Origin: CAZHGD01 sp964531735
GTDB taxonomy: Bacteria > Armatimonadota > UBA10988
Reading direction: 5' to 3'
DNA length: 31,248 nt
NCBI GenBank assembly: GCA_964531735.1
Contig: CAZHGD010000080.1
Coordinates: 1 to 31,248 of the forward strand
The position numbers were made by a program, and so were the translations under genes. Below the pieces are notes generated by a model. The model worked only from the letters and a program-made list of their open reading frames with translations. It did not search any database and was not told the DNA's origin. Positions 1 to 8,395 of the stretch are shown here, one piece after another. Numbering within the stretch: the stretch's first letter is position 1; every line of letters begins with the position of its first letter.

Positions 1-194
1 TCAACCGCGAATTCGCCCCAGGTGGGTGCCGGCGCCGGTGTGGGGCCTCAGCGACGATCCGCCTTGCACCCACCACGGCATCATGCTACAACCGACCGGT
101 TGCGGTCTGGAGCAGTGGGTGCGCGGTCACCAGTCGCCGACGTCAGGTCAATCTGCGCACCACGGCCGGCACCTGGCCAAGGCGGGCCGGCGCC

Positions 195-869
195 GTGTCT
201 GACAACCATCGCCGCCAAGTGGACCCCACTTCAGGTGAGCCGCGACGGGTCCAGGCGCACTTCGCGCGGCACTGGTTCGGCGGCGAGGACCGGCGCCGCG
301 ACCGCCACCACTCCTCGTGGCTGACCCGGGCCTTGGCCGGCGCGGGCCTGTGTGTCGCGGCCGTCCTGCTACTGATTCCGGTCCATCCGGCCCGAGAGGC
401 CGCGCTGTTCGTGGCGCTACTGTCGTTGACGGTGGTGCTGCCCTTGGCTGTGTTCGCCCTCGCCATTCTGGCACCATGGCTCTTGGGCCGCCAGCCAGTC
501 ATCACGCCGGAGCGCGAGGGGCGCGATCGGAAGCATCCTTGGGTCTGGGCCGACGAAAGCGGGTTGTGGGTCGGCAAGGTGTTCGCGCGTCACATCCAGT
601 GGTGGGAGATCGAGTCCATCGACGACAGCCAGCCCATCTGGGCGGTGTGCTGGCGCCGCGGCACCTTCTGGTTCGACTCACAGCAGCCCGAGCATCTGCA
701 GGTCGCTTACGCGCTGCGCAAGGTGCTCGAATGCCGCCAGATGGGCCTGCTGTTGCCCGGTGAACCGCTGCCGGCCGAGTATGAAACGCCGGACACGGCG
801 CTGTCGATGGTCCGTCTGGAAGGTGACCAGCCCGAGGCTGCGCGCGGCCTGTCCCAGACGGACGAGTGA
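195..869 (+). CDS. Two-helix membrane protein with PH-like cytoplasmic domain, function unknown
   Basis: A 224-aa protein starting at GTG 195. The ribosome-binding site is weak (GGCGGG upstream), so the start is uncertain. Seen: a basic N-terminus of about 43 residues rich in Arg and His, two hydrophobic helices (about residues 44-63 and 70-97), then a soluble part. In that part the stretch around residues 115-150 (WADESGLWVG, IQWWEIESID, FWF) has the alternating pattern of bacterial PH-like domains found after paired membrane helices. That family assignment is inference. The gene converges on the GH42-like gene, with only 13 bp between the stops. No catalytic motif is visible. Codon use looks like that of its neighbours. 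It may be a membrane-anchored stress or envelope protein, but nothing here fixes a role. Confidence 0.7.
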   Translation: MSDNHRRQVDPTSGEPRRVQAHFARHWFGGEDRRRDRHHSSWLTRALAGAGLCVAAVLLLIPVHPAREAALFVALLSLTVVLPLAVFALAILAPWLLGRQPVITPEREGRDRKHPWVWADESGLWVGKVFARHIQWWEIESIDDSQPIWAVCWRRGTFWFDSQQPEHLQVAYALRKVLECRQMGLLLPGEPLPAEYETPDTALSMVRLEGDQPEAARGLSQTDE

Positions 870-882
870 GCCCCGTGCTCAC

Positions 883-3717
883 TCACCCGCCCCGCCGCAG
901 TTCCACCACCACCGTCTGGAGCGGCGGCAGCGTCACCGGCAGACCGTCCTTGAGCGGCGCCGCCGCGCCGGCCGGCAGCAGCGGCTGCGCGGTCCAGGTG
1001 CCGGTCAGGCCCGGCACGCGCAGCACCGCCGACTTGGCGTAGCTGTCGCGGTTGAGCAGCAGGATCGCCTCCCGATCGGCCTGGGCGCGACGCGAGACCA
1101 GCACGTTCGGCGGGCGCGCACCCGCGGCGTCGCGCAGGTCGACGGTCCGCCAGTGCGCCGGCTGCCGGCCGCCCGCCGCGGCGTCGAGCACCGCTTCGAG
1201 CAGGGCCACCAACCGATAGCCGGCGACGTCGGCGCCGATGGCATAGACCGCACCGCGGCCCAGCGCGCGCCGGGTGACCAGTGGCCGCCCGCGGTCGTCG
1301 CGGCACAGCACCTGGGTGTCGCCGGTCGGCGTCAACGGGCGCACCTGGCCGGCCAACGGCAGCGGTGTGGCCAGTTGCGCTTGGCGCCCGGCGGCCGGCT
1401 CCGCGGCGCCGAAGGTCGCGCCGGCGAGATCGGCGTCGGGCAGCGGCCGGTCGTACAGGTCGCGGTCGGCCGGTTGCACCGCCACCAGCAGCGTGGCGCC
1501 CGCCGTCACGCGTTCGCGCAGCTTGGCCGGCACGTCGGGCTCGAGATGCCGCAGCCCAGGCGCGATGAGCACCTCGTAGCCCGCGAACGAGTGGTCGGTC
1601 GGCAGCACCGCGAAGTTCTGGTGGCTGTAGGTCAGCGCCTGGTGGTATGGCGCGCTACGGTCCTGGAGCTGGGCGTCCCAGCCCTGTCGCCGTGCCTGCG
1701 CCCAACTGCAGAGCAGCCCGACCCGCGGCGCCGGGCCCCACGGCTTCGGCAGAATACGGTCAGCCAGCGGCTGCATCTGGGCCGCGAAATCGTGGATGCC
1801 CCGCAGGGCCGCAGTTGGCCGCGCGTACGGGTTCAGCTCGCAGTAGGGGAACTTGTCCGCCTCGTTCACGACGGCGTCGCGCCGGAACCAGACCCAGCCG
1901 CGCTTGCTCCAACTGAACACCGTCAGACCGTCGAGTCCGGCGAACACCTGCCGCCAGAGCCGCTCGCAGACCTCGGCGGCGGCGCGGCCCGACAGGTAGG
2001 TCTCGTTGTCGAAGACCATCCTCGCGCCGGCCAGCGTGCGTAGCAGATCGGGCTCCAGCGGCGAACTCGCCATCGGGTGCTCCCAGGGCTGGCCGGCCGG
2101 CTGCACGGCGCCGCGCCCGTTGGTCCAGCGCCCGCCACCGGTGGGAGTCAGAACCACCGTTTCGTGCGCCACCAGGCGCTGCTTCCAGATGGCCTCGCGC
2201 GGCAGCAGCACGTAGCCGCCCATCGGCTGCACCCCGACCAGCGCACCCGGCAGCACCGCGGTCACTTCGCGGACGCCGGCGGCCACCAGACCCTCGAACA
2301 GGCCGGCCAGGTACTCGTCGTAATCGAGGTGCCGACCGGCCACCGCGTCGCGCGCCTCATCCTTCACCGCCGCGGCTGCGGCGTAGGTCGGCAGTTGCGT
2401 GCCCCAGGTGGCGTTGAGCTGCGCCAGCGACGGGTAGCGCTGTTGCAGCCAGGCCTGGAAGCCCGCCAGGTGGTCGCTGCTGACACCCCGGTAGGCGGGC
2501 TCGTTGAGCAGTTCGTACATCAGCACCGGCACGCCGGCGGCGCGGTAGCGCTCGGCGTAGAGCCGCCAGAGACGCAGCCAGACGTCGCGCCCGGCGCCGT
2601 CGGGCCGGTACCAGGTCCAGTGGTGGCGACCGGCGGTGATGGCCTCCGGCGCCAGCTTCGACCGGCCGGGGTTCGCGCCGGGCGCGCCCAGCGTCCACGG
2701 CCAGGCCACCGTGTCGACGAAGAACGGTACGCCCAGCCGCTTCGCCGTGCCGGCCAGCCGGTCGGCGTCTTCGGTCCGCGGCGGTCCCTCGAAGCCCACC
2801 GACGCCCAGAACGGCTGCGGCGGCATGGTGGCCGAGTAGCTGTTGAACCCCAGCCGCGACAGTGCGGTCTGGTCCAGCAGTTGCTGGTAGATCCAGGTGT
2901 GCGACACGTCGAACAAACCCAGGTCGGGCAGCTTGGCGTCCGGCCTGATGCTGCCGAACAGGTCAAGCCGCGCGTCCTCGGCGCAGTACGGGTTGAGCAC
3001 GAACAGGCGCCGGCCATCCGGGCCGACGAACTGCTGGTCGACCACGCGCGGCGGGCGCTGGTCGGCCCGTAGCGCCGGTGGCAGATCGCCGAGCGCCGGC
3101 CAGGTGACCTGCGGTTGCCGCGTGTCCGCACTGCCCCGCTCGCGCGCAAAGTCCGGCGGCTCGGCGTAGCGCACGAAACTCACCTCGGCCAGGCCGTACG
3201 ACAGCACCGGGCGCTCGATGCACTGGATGCTGACGCCGCGCACCGCGTCGCCCGGCTTCAGGTTCGTCCAGAACCGCAGCGGGACCAGCACCTCCTGCCA
3301 GGTGCCGTCGTCCTCGTCCAGGCCGCGGCCACGGTCGATGAAGCTGCTGGTCAGGTGCTGATAGGCCGCGCCGGCCACCTCGGGCCGCACCTGTAGCGCC
3401 ACCGTGCCGTTCGGGCTGCCGTAGCGGTCGACGCCACCGTTCAGCAGGAACCGCACGAAGCCGGCCCGCAGCCAGTCGGCGGTCAGCGGCCAGCCGGCGC
3501 CACTGGTGCGCTTGAGCGAGACGCCGGCCCAGGGCGTGGCCTGCCAGTCCTCGTTGAGCCACAGATACCGCGCCGGCGCGGTCCCGCTGCGCTCCGTACA
3601 CCCCTGCCCCCAGACCGCCACGGTGTGCTGCGGCGCCGGACCGGCGCCGTAGACGGCCACCTGCTCCACCGGCTCGGCCGGTGCCAGCAAGATCAGCCAC
3701 AGCAGCATCTGCACCAT
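883..3717 (-). CDS. Secreted GH42-like glycoside hydrolase (beta-galactosidase superfamily)
   Basis: A 944-aa protein. ATG 3717 is preceded by GGAG at good spacing. Seen: a short hydrophobic N-terminus (about residues 3-12) consistent with a signal peptide; an N-terminal region (about 20-190) with a beta-rich carbohydrate-binding look; a TIM-barrel-like region containing YELLNEP (E406 as likely acid/base) and FDNETYL (E572 as likely nucleophile), then FSWSKRGWVWF. The C-terminal part (about 670-800) resembles the glutamine-amidotransferase-like trimerisation domain of GH42 enzymes. Clan GH-A enzymes use two glutamates placed this way, so hydrolysis of a beta-glycoside outside the cytoplasm is a fair inference; the exact sugar is not readable. 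The length exceeds a typical GH42 (about 650-700 aa) because of the N-terminal extension. It could instead belong to another GH-A family. It is divergent from the 182-aa gene, with a 117-bp gap. Confidence 0.85.
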   Translation of the reverse strand: MVQMLLWLILLAPAEPVEQVAVYGAGPAPQHTVAVWGQGCTERSGTAPARYLWLNEDWQATPWAGVSLKRTSGAGWPLTADWLRAGFVRFLLNGGVDRYGSPNGTVALQVRPEVAGAAYQHLTSSFIDRGRGLDEDDGTWQEVLVPLRFWTNLKPGDAVRGVSIQCIERPVLSYGLAEVSFVRYAEPPDFARERGSADTRQPQVTWPALGDLPPALRADQRPPRVVDQQFVGPDGRRLFVLNPYCAEDARLDLFGSIRPDAKLPDLGLFDVSHTWIYQQLLDQTALSRLGFNSYSATMPPQPFWASVGFEGPPRTEDADRLAGTAKRLGVPFFVDTVAWPWTLGAPGANPGRSKLAPEAITAGRHHWTWYRPDGAGRDVWLRLWRLYAERYRAAGVPVLMYELLNEPAYRGVSSDHLAGFQAWLQQRYPSLAQLNATWGTQLPTYAAAAAVKDEARDAVAGRHLDYDEYLAGLFEGLVAAGVREVTAVLPGALVGVQPMGGYVLLPREAIWKQRLVAHETVVLTPTGGGRWTNGRGAVQPAGQPWEHPMASSPLEPDLLRTLAGARMVFDNETYLSGRAAAEVCERLWRQVFAGLDGLTVFSWSKRGWVWFRRDAVVNEADKFPYCELNPYARPTAALRGIHDFAAQMQPLADRILPKPWGPAPRVGLLCSWAQARRQGWDAQLQDRSAPYHQALTYSHQNFAVLPTDHSFAGYEVLIAPGLRHLEPDVPAKLRERVTAGATLLVAVQPADRDLYDRPLPDADLAGATFGAAEPAAGRQAQLATPLPLAGQVRPLTPTGDTQVLCRDDRGRPLVTRRALGRGAVYAIGADVAGYRLVALLEAVLDAAAGGRQPAHWRTVDLRDAAGARPPNVLVSRRAQADREAILLLNRDSYAKSAVLRVPGLTGTWTAQPLLPAGAAAPLKDGLPVTLPPLQTVVVELRRGG

Positions 3718-3834
3718 CGCTCAACTCCACACAGGCGGCACAGCCAACTGATTCCGTGCGCGGCGCCGGGTCCCTGCCGGCCGCCAGGCAGGAACGCGCC
3801 GCCGCCGGGCCAATCTGCGCGCAGGGAGCCCGTC

Positions 3835-4383
3835 ATGAGCGAGTCGCCGGTGCGGATCAACCGGGCGCCGGTGTTGACCTTGTGGGGCGTCGTGGTGGCC
3901 GAACGGCTCGGCTATGAACCGGACACCGCGCTGACCATGGGCCGTGTGCTGGCCGGGCTGAACGCGCAGAAGAAGGGCCGCGCCATCGGCTTGTACCACG
4001 CCGGTGAGGGCGACAGCGGCCACGGCGGCGGCGAACCGAAGCGGTCGGGTCTCGGCGAGGACTGCTGGTTGCGGCTCTGCGACCGGCCGCTACCCGCGCT
4101 GCACACACCGGACGGCCTGCGCGCCGTGACCGGTGACCAGCCGGTCGATCCCGAAGCGGTGCGGGCCTACCTGACCAAGTCATTCGGCGACGCCTTGGAG
4201 CCGGTGCGCGCCGCCCTGGTCGAACTGGCCGACAGCTACAGCGCCGAGGAGCTGGAGTCCCGCGCGTTCGGCCTCTACGAAGCCTTCCGGCCCGAGGTGG
4301 CCCGCGGTCAGGCCGGCTGGGGCCAGAAGGGCGAGTTGAGCCTGGAGCGCATTCGCAGTCTGGTGCAGCGGGCCAGCGAGTAG
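3835..4383 (+). CDS. Conserved protein of unknown function (182 aa)
   Basis: ATG 3835 was chosen because AGGGAG lies just upstream and the conserved-looking part starts at once (RINRAPVLTLWGVVVAERLG). From memory, proteins with this pattern occur in Actinobacteria, Deinococcus and other phyla: an N-terminal RAPVLTLW..VVAERLG, a middle LNA..KGR segment, and a C-terminal YEAFRPEV...GWG.KGEL.LERI. I know of no assigned biochemical role. It looks soluble, with no signal peptide or membrane helix and no cysteine cluster; a single glycine-rich stretch (about residues 56-68) separates two helical parts. The conserved Arg/Pro/Trp residues suggest a compact fold rather than a disordered protein. It stands alone on its strand: a 117-bp gap to the divergent hydrolase gene, and a large inverted repeat between its stop and the next convergent gene. 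Confidence 0.85.
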   Translation: MSESPVRINRAPVLTLWGVVVAERLGYEPDTALTMGRVLAGLNAQKKGRAIGLYHAGEGDSGHGGGEPKRSGLGEDCWLRLCDRPLPALHTPDGLRAVTGDQPVDPEAVRAYLTKSFGDALEPVRAALVELADSYSAEELESRAFGLYEAFRPEVARGQAGWGQKGELSLERIRSLVQRASE

Positions 4384-4411
4384 GCCAAGCATCGATCCGG
4401 AGTCTCTGTCC

Positions 4412-4488
4412 GGGTGCCACTGGTGGCTGGCCCACCAGGGCGTTGCCGAGCCGCCGCCGCACTGGTGGACCAGCCACCAGTGGCACCC
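4412..4488. repeat. 19-bp perfect inverted repeat with 39-nt loop between convergent genes
   Basis: Bases 4412-4430 are the exact reverse complement of 4470-4488 (arms GGGTGCCACTGGTGGCTGG and CCAGCCACCAGTGGCACCC). The loop itself contains partial copies of the same motif (CCACCAG and CACTGGTGG), which gives a nested structure. It lies between the convergent stops at 4383 and 4526, so it may end transcription in both directions, but no T-run follows either arm. It could instead be a mobile palindromic (REP/MITE-like) unit. Confidence 0.7.
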
Positions 4489-4525
4489 AGGACTGGTCAG
4501 CACGACAAGGACTGTGGCACGCGGC

Positions 4526-5386
4526 TTAGCCTTCCGTCCACACCGGCCCGGGATCGGCCAGCGAGCGGCGCAGGCGCGCGCTCAGCGTCTCCGCCGCGCC
4601 GGCGTCGGCCGCGTCGAAGACCAGGCCCAGGCGGCTGCCCACGGCCACGGCCGCTTCGCCCGCTGAGCGCGACTTGGCCCACTGGGCCAGCGCCACCTGA
4701 GCCTCGTCGGCAGTGGCATAGGCGGTCACCAGGGCGCCCGCGGCTGGTTGCTCATAGCGGGCAGCCACGGTCTCCGTGCGCTCGCCGACCGACAACACGT
4801 TGTCACGCTGGAACCACACGGTGTCCAGCGCGAACTTGCCGTGGAAGTACCGGCCGCTGTCGGGCACGCGCCCTTCCGCCGGCAGGTACCGCAGCAGGTC
4901 GGGCAACGCCCCGGCATCGCCAATCTGCGCCTCGACGCGACGCGCCAGTGCCGCCAGTTCGTCACGGCTGACCTGCGTGCGCGCCGCGGTCGACAGCACG
5001 AAGGTGTAGACACCGCGCCAGCCGGCCAACTCGCCTTCGACGTACCGCGCCCGGTGCGACAGTGCGACGATCTCTTCGCCCGGCTGCCGGCGCAGGCTGT
5101 AGATGCCGTAGGCGTCGGCGCTGTTCGCGCAGGCGTACAGCTCCACGGTGAGCTGCCGCCCGTCGCCGTGTCGCAGGGCCTGCACCACCAGGCGGCGGTA
5201 GCCGCAGGCCAGCGGCAGTTCGCCCGCGCCGTCCATGTACTCGTAGATGTCGGTGCCGGTGATGATCCGCGGCGCGCCGCTCGGACGCCAGGCACCGTCG
5301 GCAAAGGCCGCCTGCAACACCGCTTCCGGCGCCGGCGGCGCCAGGAGCATACTCGCCAGTAGCCAGCCGAGGCCGACCATGCTCAT
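4526..5386 (-). CDS. DUF6599 family protein, probably exported
   Basis: 286 aa. ATG 5386 overlaps the stop of the upstream hydrolase gene by one base (TGATG), so translation is probably coupled; the open frame upstream of this ATG is the antisense shadow of that hydrolase. Seen: an N-terminal hydrophobic stretch (about residues 3-15) like a signal peptide, then the DUF6599 pattern EYMDGAGELPLACGYRRL, VELYACANSADAYGIYS and a following EGELAGWRGVYTF. Family members are uncharacterised, commonly exported, and occur in Armatimonadota, Acidobacteriota and similar phyla. It is the last of three genes in a minus-strand operon behind a DUF362 protein and a CocE-type hydrolase, and may act with them in the envelope. 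No catalytic residues can be named. Confidence 0.85.
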   Translation of the reverse strand: MSMVGLGWLLASMLLAPPAPEAVLQAAFADGAWRPSGAPRIITGTDIYEYMDGAGELPLACGYRRLVVQALRHGDGRQLTVELYACANSADAYGIYSLRRQPGEEIVALSHRARYVEGELAGWRGVYTFVLSTAARTQVSRDELAALARRVEAQIGDAGALPDLLRYLPAEGRVPDSGRYFHGKFALDTVWFQRDNVLSVGERTETVAARYEQPAAGALVTAYATADEAQVALAQWAKSRSAGEAAVAVGSRLGLVFDAADAGAAETLSARLRRSLADPGPVWTEG

Positions 5387-7341
5387 CAGAAGCCCTCGCG
5401 CGGCACGCTGGTGGCCCAACTGCGGCTGTGGTACGGCCGGCCGTCCATGGTGATCTCCACCTGCACTGTGTGCCCGAACTGCTCGCGGTCGCTGCTGGTC
5501 ACGCAGTGCGCCGCGACGACGATCTGGCGCCCGGCGTAGTGCCATTCCGCCCGGCTGTCACCCACCGCCACGGCGCGCGCCGGGTCGCGGGCCGACACGG
5601 TGTAGCGTGCCGTGTTGGTCCAGTGCGGTCCGTAAGCCACCTGGTACTCGACGGTGGTCTCGTCGCGGATCAGGTCCTGGGTGATCCGCAGCTCCGGCGC
5701 CGACAGCTCCTCGCGACGCGCCGGCGGCAGCGGCGAGGGCGGCAGCGTCACTGGGGCCAACGCCGAGGCCGGCACCACCGGCAGGACCAGCGCCGACGGC
5801 CGCGCGACCGAGCGCTCGATGGTCAACTCGGCGTGGTACGGCGTCGGCCACAGGTTCAGCAGGTCGCCGCCGGCCAGCAGCAGCCGGACGCGGTGACCGG
5901 CGCGGAACCGCCAGGCGCAGGCCAACAGCTCCACCTCCACGGTGTAGTCCTGGCCCGGCTCCAGCAGCTCCGGCGTGGTGTCCGAGGCGCGATGGGTCAG
6001 GTTCAGCGAGCCCTTGGTGACCAGCGCCGACGAACCGTCGGGCGCCACGTCGCAGAGCTTGGCGGCCACCGCGGCCACCGGCGCGCTGCTGCGCAGGTGC
6101 AGGCGCAACCGCGGTTGCCCGATGACCAACAGCTCGTCGGTCAGCACCGGTCCGCTGTAGACCACCGAACCGGGCTCGTCGGCGCGCTGGTCGAGCGGCA
6201 TGGCCCAGTTGATGTTGAACGGCCCGCCGCCGTGGAAGCCGCTGGCCACGCCCACCCGCGGATCGTACCGCACGGTGTCCGCGCCGTCGGTGGCCGACGG
6301 TGCCTCGCTCAGGCTGCCCTCGGGACCGAAGTGCCAGGTCTCCTCGCGCATCTGCGGCGGCGGCCAGGCGCTGGTGGCGCCAAAGTCGCCACGGTCCTGC
6401 AGGAGCAGCGTGGCCGGCGGCGTGTGCTCACGCACGAACAGCCGCACCGGCGGCTCGTCGGGCAGCGGATCCTCGCGCCCCTTGAGCCAGCGGTCGAACC
6501 AGCGGCGCGCCTCCAGCAGCCAGTCTACGCGCGGACCCGGCACGCCGGAGTCGGGCCATTGGTGCGACCACGGCCCCATCAGCGCCCGCTTCGGACCCGT
6601 CAGGCCGGCGTAGACCTGCAACAACGGCGTCGGGTACCAGTCGGCCCAGCCGTCGACCACGAATACCGCCGCGGTGACCTGGTCCAGGTGACCCCGGATG
6701 GACCGCTCGCGCCAGAACGGGCCGTCGAGCTGCTGCTCGGCGAACGACAGCCCCCACGGCCGGTTGCCCGCCAGGCGCTCCAGCCAGATGCGGCACCAGT
6801 CGGACCCCACCACGGCGGGATCGGGCGGCGAGAAGTTGGCGGCGGCCATGATGGCCGCGTAGTTCAGGTACAGGTACGGCCGCGGCGAGCCACCCGGGTT
6901 GGTCCACCAGCGGTAGGGGTCGTCACTGCCCGCGCGGACGATGACGGCCTTGAGCGCCGGCGGCGCCGCGCCGGCCATCTGCAGCGAGACCACGCCGCCG
7001 AACGAGATGCCCCAGATGCCGACGTTGCCGTTGCACCAGGACTGCGCCGCGGCCCACTCGATCACCTGCACGCCGTCGGCCTGCTCGGCCGGACTGTAGA
7101 TGCTGTCGTTCGAGCCCTCGGAGTTGCCGGTGCCGCGGATGTCGAAGCTGATGGTGGCGTAGCCGTCGGCCACGATGGCCGGCGGCCCGCCGAGCGCGCC
7201 CAGGCGGTAGGGCGTGTAGGAGACGATCGCCGGTACCGGCTGGTCGGTATCCGGCCGGTGCACATGAACGGCCAGCCGGGTGCCGTCGGCCATGGGCAGC
7301 CGCACCAGTTCGGCGATGGCGGGCCGCGGCGTCGAGGACAT
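5386..7341 (-). CDS. CocE/NonD-type alpha/beta-hydrolase (peptidase S15 family)
   Basis: 651 aa. ATG 7341 has a strong GGAGGTG site; the longer open frame upstream is antisense to the DUF362 gene and was dropped. Seen: an N-terminal alpha/beta-hydrolase fold with DIRGTGNSEG (residues 67-76), nucleophile elbow GISFGG (Ser113), candidate catalytic Asp in DGWADWY (Asp234) and His in GPWSHQ (His260), followed by a C-terminal jelly-roll domain typical of X-Pro dipeptidyl-peptidases and cocaine esterase. These enzymes cleave esters, amides or acyl groups; the substrate cannot be read from sequence. There is no signal peptide, so it is probably cytoplasmic even though both operon partners look exported. 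Length is close to the CocE family (about 570-650), with a slightly long tail. The gap to the upstream DUF362 gene is 17 bp. Confidence 0.93.
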   Translation of the reverse strand: MSSTPRPAIAELVRLPMADGTRLAVHVHRPDTDQPVPAIVSYTPYRLGALGGPPAIVADGYATISFDIRGTGNSEGSNDSIYSPAEQADGVQVIEWAAAQSWCNGNVGIWGISFGGVVSLQMAGAAPPALKAVIVRAGSDDPYRWWTNPGGSPRPYLYLNYAAIMAAANFSPPDPAVVGSDWCRIWLERLAGNRPWGLSFAEQQLDGPFWRERSIRGHLDQVTAAVFVVDGWADWYPTPLLQVYAGLTGPKRALMGPWSHQWPDSGVPGPRVDWLLEARRWFDRWLKGREDPLPDEPPVRLFVREHTPPATLLLQDRGDFGATSAWPPPQMREETWHFGPEGSLSEAPSATDGADTVRYDPRVGVASGFHGGGPFNINWAMPLDQRADEPGSVVYSGPVLTDELLVIGQPRLRLHLRSSAPVAAVAAKLCDVAPDGSSALVTKGSLNLTHRASDTTPELLEPGQDYTVEVELLACAWRFRAGHRVRLLLAGGDLLNLWPTPYHAELTIERSVARPSALVLPVVPASALAPVTLPPSPLPPARREELSAPELRITQDLIRDETTVEYQVAYGPHWTNTARYTVSARDPARAVAVGDSRAEWHYAGRQIVVAAHCVTSSDREQFGHTVQVEITMDGRPYHSRSWATSVPREGF

Positions 7342-7358
7342 TGCCCACCTCCGTCGAC

Positions 7359-8258
7359 TCAGACGGTGACCTTGACCACCTCGATGCGGGCCGGGTCGCT
7401 GATGCCGGCATGGTAGCGCGTGTCGGCCAACAGGCGGTGGCGGTCCGGCGGAATGCTGCCGTGCGTCTTGCAGTTCTCCAGGAAGAGCTGTAGCGCGATG
7501 ACGTCGGTGGCCACCGGGTCGGTGCCGCAGATGAGGCACTTGCGGTAGTACTGCGGACCCTTGCGGTTGTCGCCCCAGCGCAACGCATCCACGATGGTCA
7601 GGTGCCGGTGCCGGTTGAACTCCTCGCCGAGCACCTTGCCGGCGGTCTCCATGGCGTTGGCGTGGTACTCGCGCACATGCGTCTTCGACATCGTGGCGTA
7701 GTGCTTGACCACACCCGAGACACCGGCGATGGTATGGCTCTTCAGCGTCGGCGCCATGGCGATGAGCGTGAAGTCCTCTTGGTGGAACTTGCCCGGTATC
7801 GAGTAGATCCGGCTGTCGAGCGTCTCCGCCGGCAGTCCGACGCGCTCCAGCCCGGCTTTCAGCGCCCCGATGTAGGCCGCGTTGCCGGCGGCCAGCGCGC
7901 AACTGGTCAGCGTCAGCCGCGCCGGCTTGGCCAGAGCCAGGCCGCGCGCGATCTCCACCGGCACCGCCGGCACGTTGAGCAGCCAGGTGCCCGAATCGAC
8001 CAGCGCCACCTTGTCCTCGCGCCGCACCAACGCCTGCCAGGCCGCCTCGACCTGGTCCTTGCCGGCCAAGGCGGTGATGCCGTGCTCGAGCATGGCGCGC
8101 ACCGCGCCGGCATCGGCCACATCCTGTTCGTTGATGGCCTGTGGACAGGTGACCACCACGACCTTCGTCCGCGCCTCCTGGGCCCGGACGACCGGCGCCA
8201 ACACGGCTCCGGCGGCGATGGCGGCGGTCTCACGCAGAAACTCACGACGATCAGCCAC
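7359..8258 (-). CDS. DUF362 domain protein with Tat-like signal peptide
   Basis: 299 aa from GTG 8258, with GGAG upstream. Seen: an N-terminal RREFLRETAAIAAGAVLAP, a Tat-type signal (twin Arg at residues 4-5, hydrophobic core, then an AQEA cleavage-like site). The rest matches the DUF362 pattern: KVVVVTCPQ near the start, a middle MAPTLKSHTIAGVSGVVKH, and a C-terminal CLICGTDPVATDVIAL. DUF362 proteins are uncharacterised; some carry ferredoxin domains, but none is visible here. The Tat signal suggests folding, possibly with a cofactor, before export. It is the first gene of the operon with the CocE-type hydrolase and the DUF6599 protein. A promoter candidate lies about 20 bp upstream of the start. 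Confidence 0.88.
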   Translation of the reverse strand: MADRREFLRETAAIAAGAVLAPVVRAQEARTKVVVVTCPQAINEQDVADAGAVRAMLEHGITALAGKDQVEAAWQALVRREDKVALVDSGTWLLNVPAVPVEIARGLALAKPARLTLTSCALAAGNAAYIGALKAGLERVGLPAETLDSRIYSIPGKFHQEDFTLIAMAPTLKSHTIAGVSGVVKHYATMSKTHVREYHANAMETAGKVLGEEFNRHRHLTIVDALRWGDNRKGPQYYRKCLICGTDPVATDVIALQLFLENCKTHGSIPPDRHRLLADTRYHAGISDPARIEVVKVTV

Positions 8259-8276
8259 GGTCGTTCTCCGCCGGCC

Positions 8277-8306
8277 ATCCTAACACCCGCCCGCCCGCCA
8301 ACTCAA
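8277..8306 (-). promoter_or_regulatory. Candidate sigma70 promoter for the DUF362 operon
   Basis: Read on the minus strand: TTGAGT (8306-8301), an 18-bp G-rich spacer, and TAGGAT (8282-8277), about 20 bp before the GTG start at 8258. Both hexamers match consensus at four or more positions. It is back-to-back with the riboswitch promoter on the other strand. The G-rich spacer makes this only moderately convincing. Confidence 0.4.
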
Positions 8307-8321
8307 GCAGAAGCCGACCGC

Positions 8322-8344
8322 CTAATGGGGTCAGGTGCGTTTTC
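8322..8344 (-). repeat. Dispersed short repeat, copy 1 (inverted orientation)
   Basis: The reverse complement of 8322-8344 matches 22 of 23 bases of copy 2 at 10482-10504 (core CGCACCTGACCCCATT). It lies between the two divergent promoters, directly upstream of the riboswitch promoter. Confidence 0.8.
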
Positions 8345-8351
8345 CGGCGGC

Positions 8352-8380
8352 TTGACAGGACGCCGCAAGCGGCCTACGAT
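8352..8380 (+). promoter_or_regulatory. Sigma70-type promoter of the TPP-riboswitch operon
   Basis: Perfect -35 TTGACA (8352-8357), 17-bp spacer, -10 TACGAT (8375-8380). Transcription would start near 8387, about ten bases before the riboswitch P1 stem, which is the expected arrangement. The second pseudopilin gene has nearly the same architecture (TTGACA-N17-TACGAC). Confidence 0.75.
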
Positions 8381-8395
8381 GACCCTAGCACAACC

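Noticed and set aside
1..194. A gene on the minus strand running off the left edge
   Set aside because: A frame is open from about 80 to the edge, but it is short, has no clear ribosome-binding site and no recognisable pattern.
707..2043. Open frames of 200-430 codons on both strands within the GH42-like gene
   Set aside because: They are shadows of the hydrolase reading frame with no recognisable protein pattern.
4412..4488. CRISPR-like repeats
   Set aside because: Only two arms in inverted orientation with a single loop; no array of direct repeats.
5428..7416. A 662-codon open frame opposite the CocE-type hydrolase
   Set aside because: It is low-complexity Arg/Gln/His sequence and fully antisense to a gene with an intact catalytic triad.
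7342..7902. N-terminal extension of the CocE-type hydrolase
   Set aside because: It reads through the DUF362 gene in another frame; ATG 7341 with GGAGGTG fits much better.
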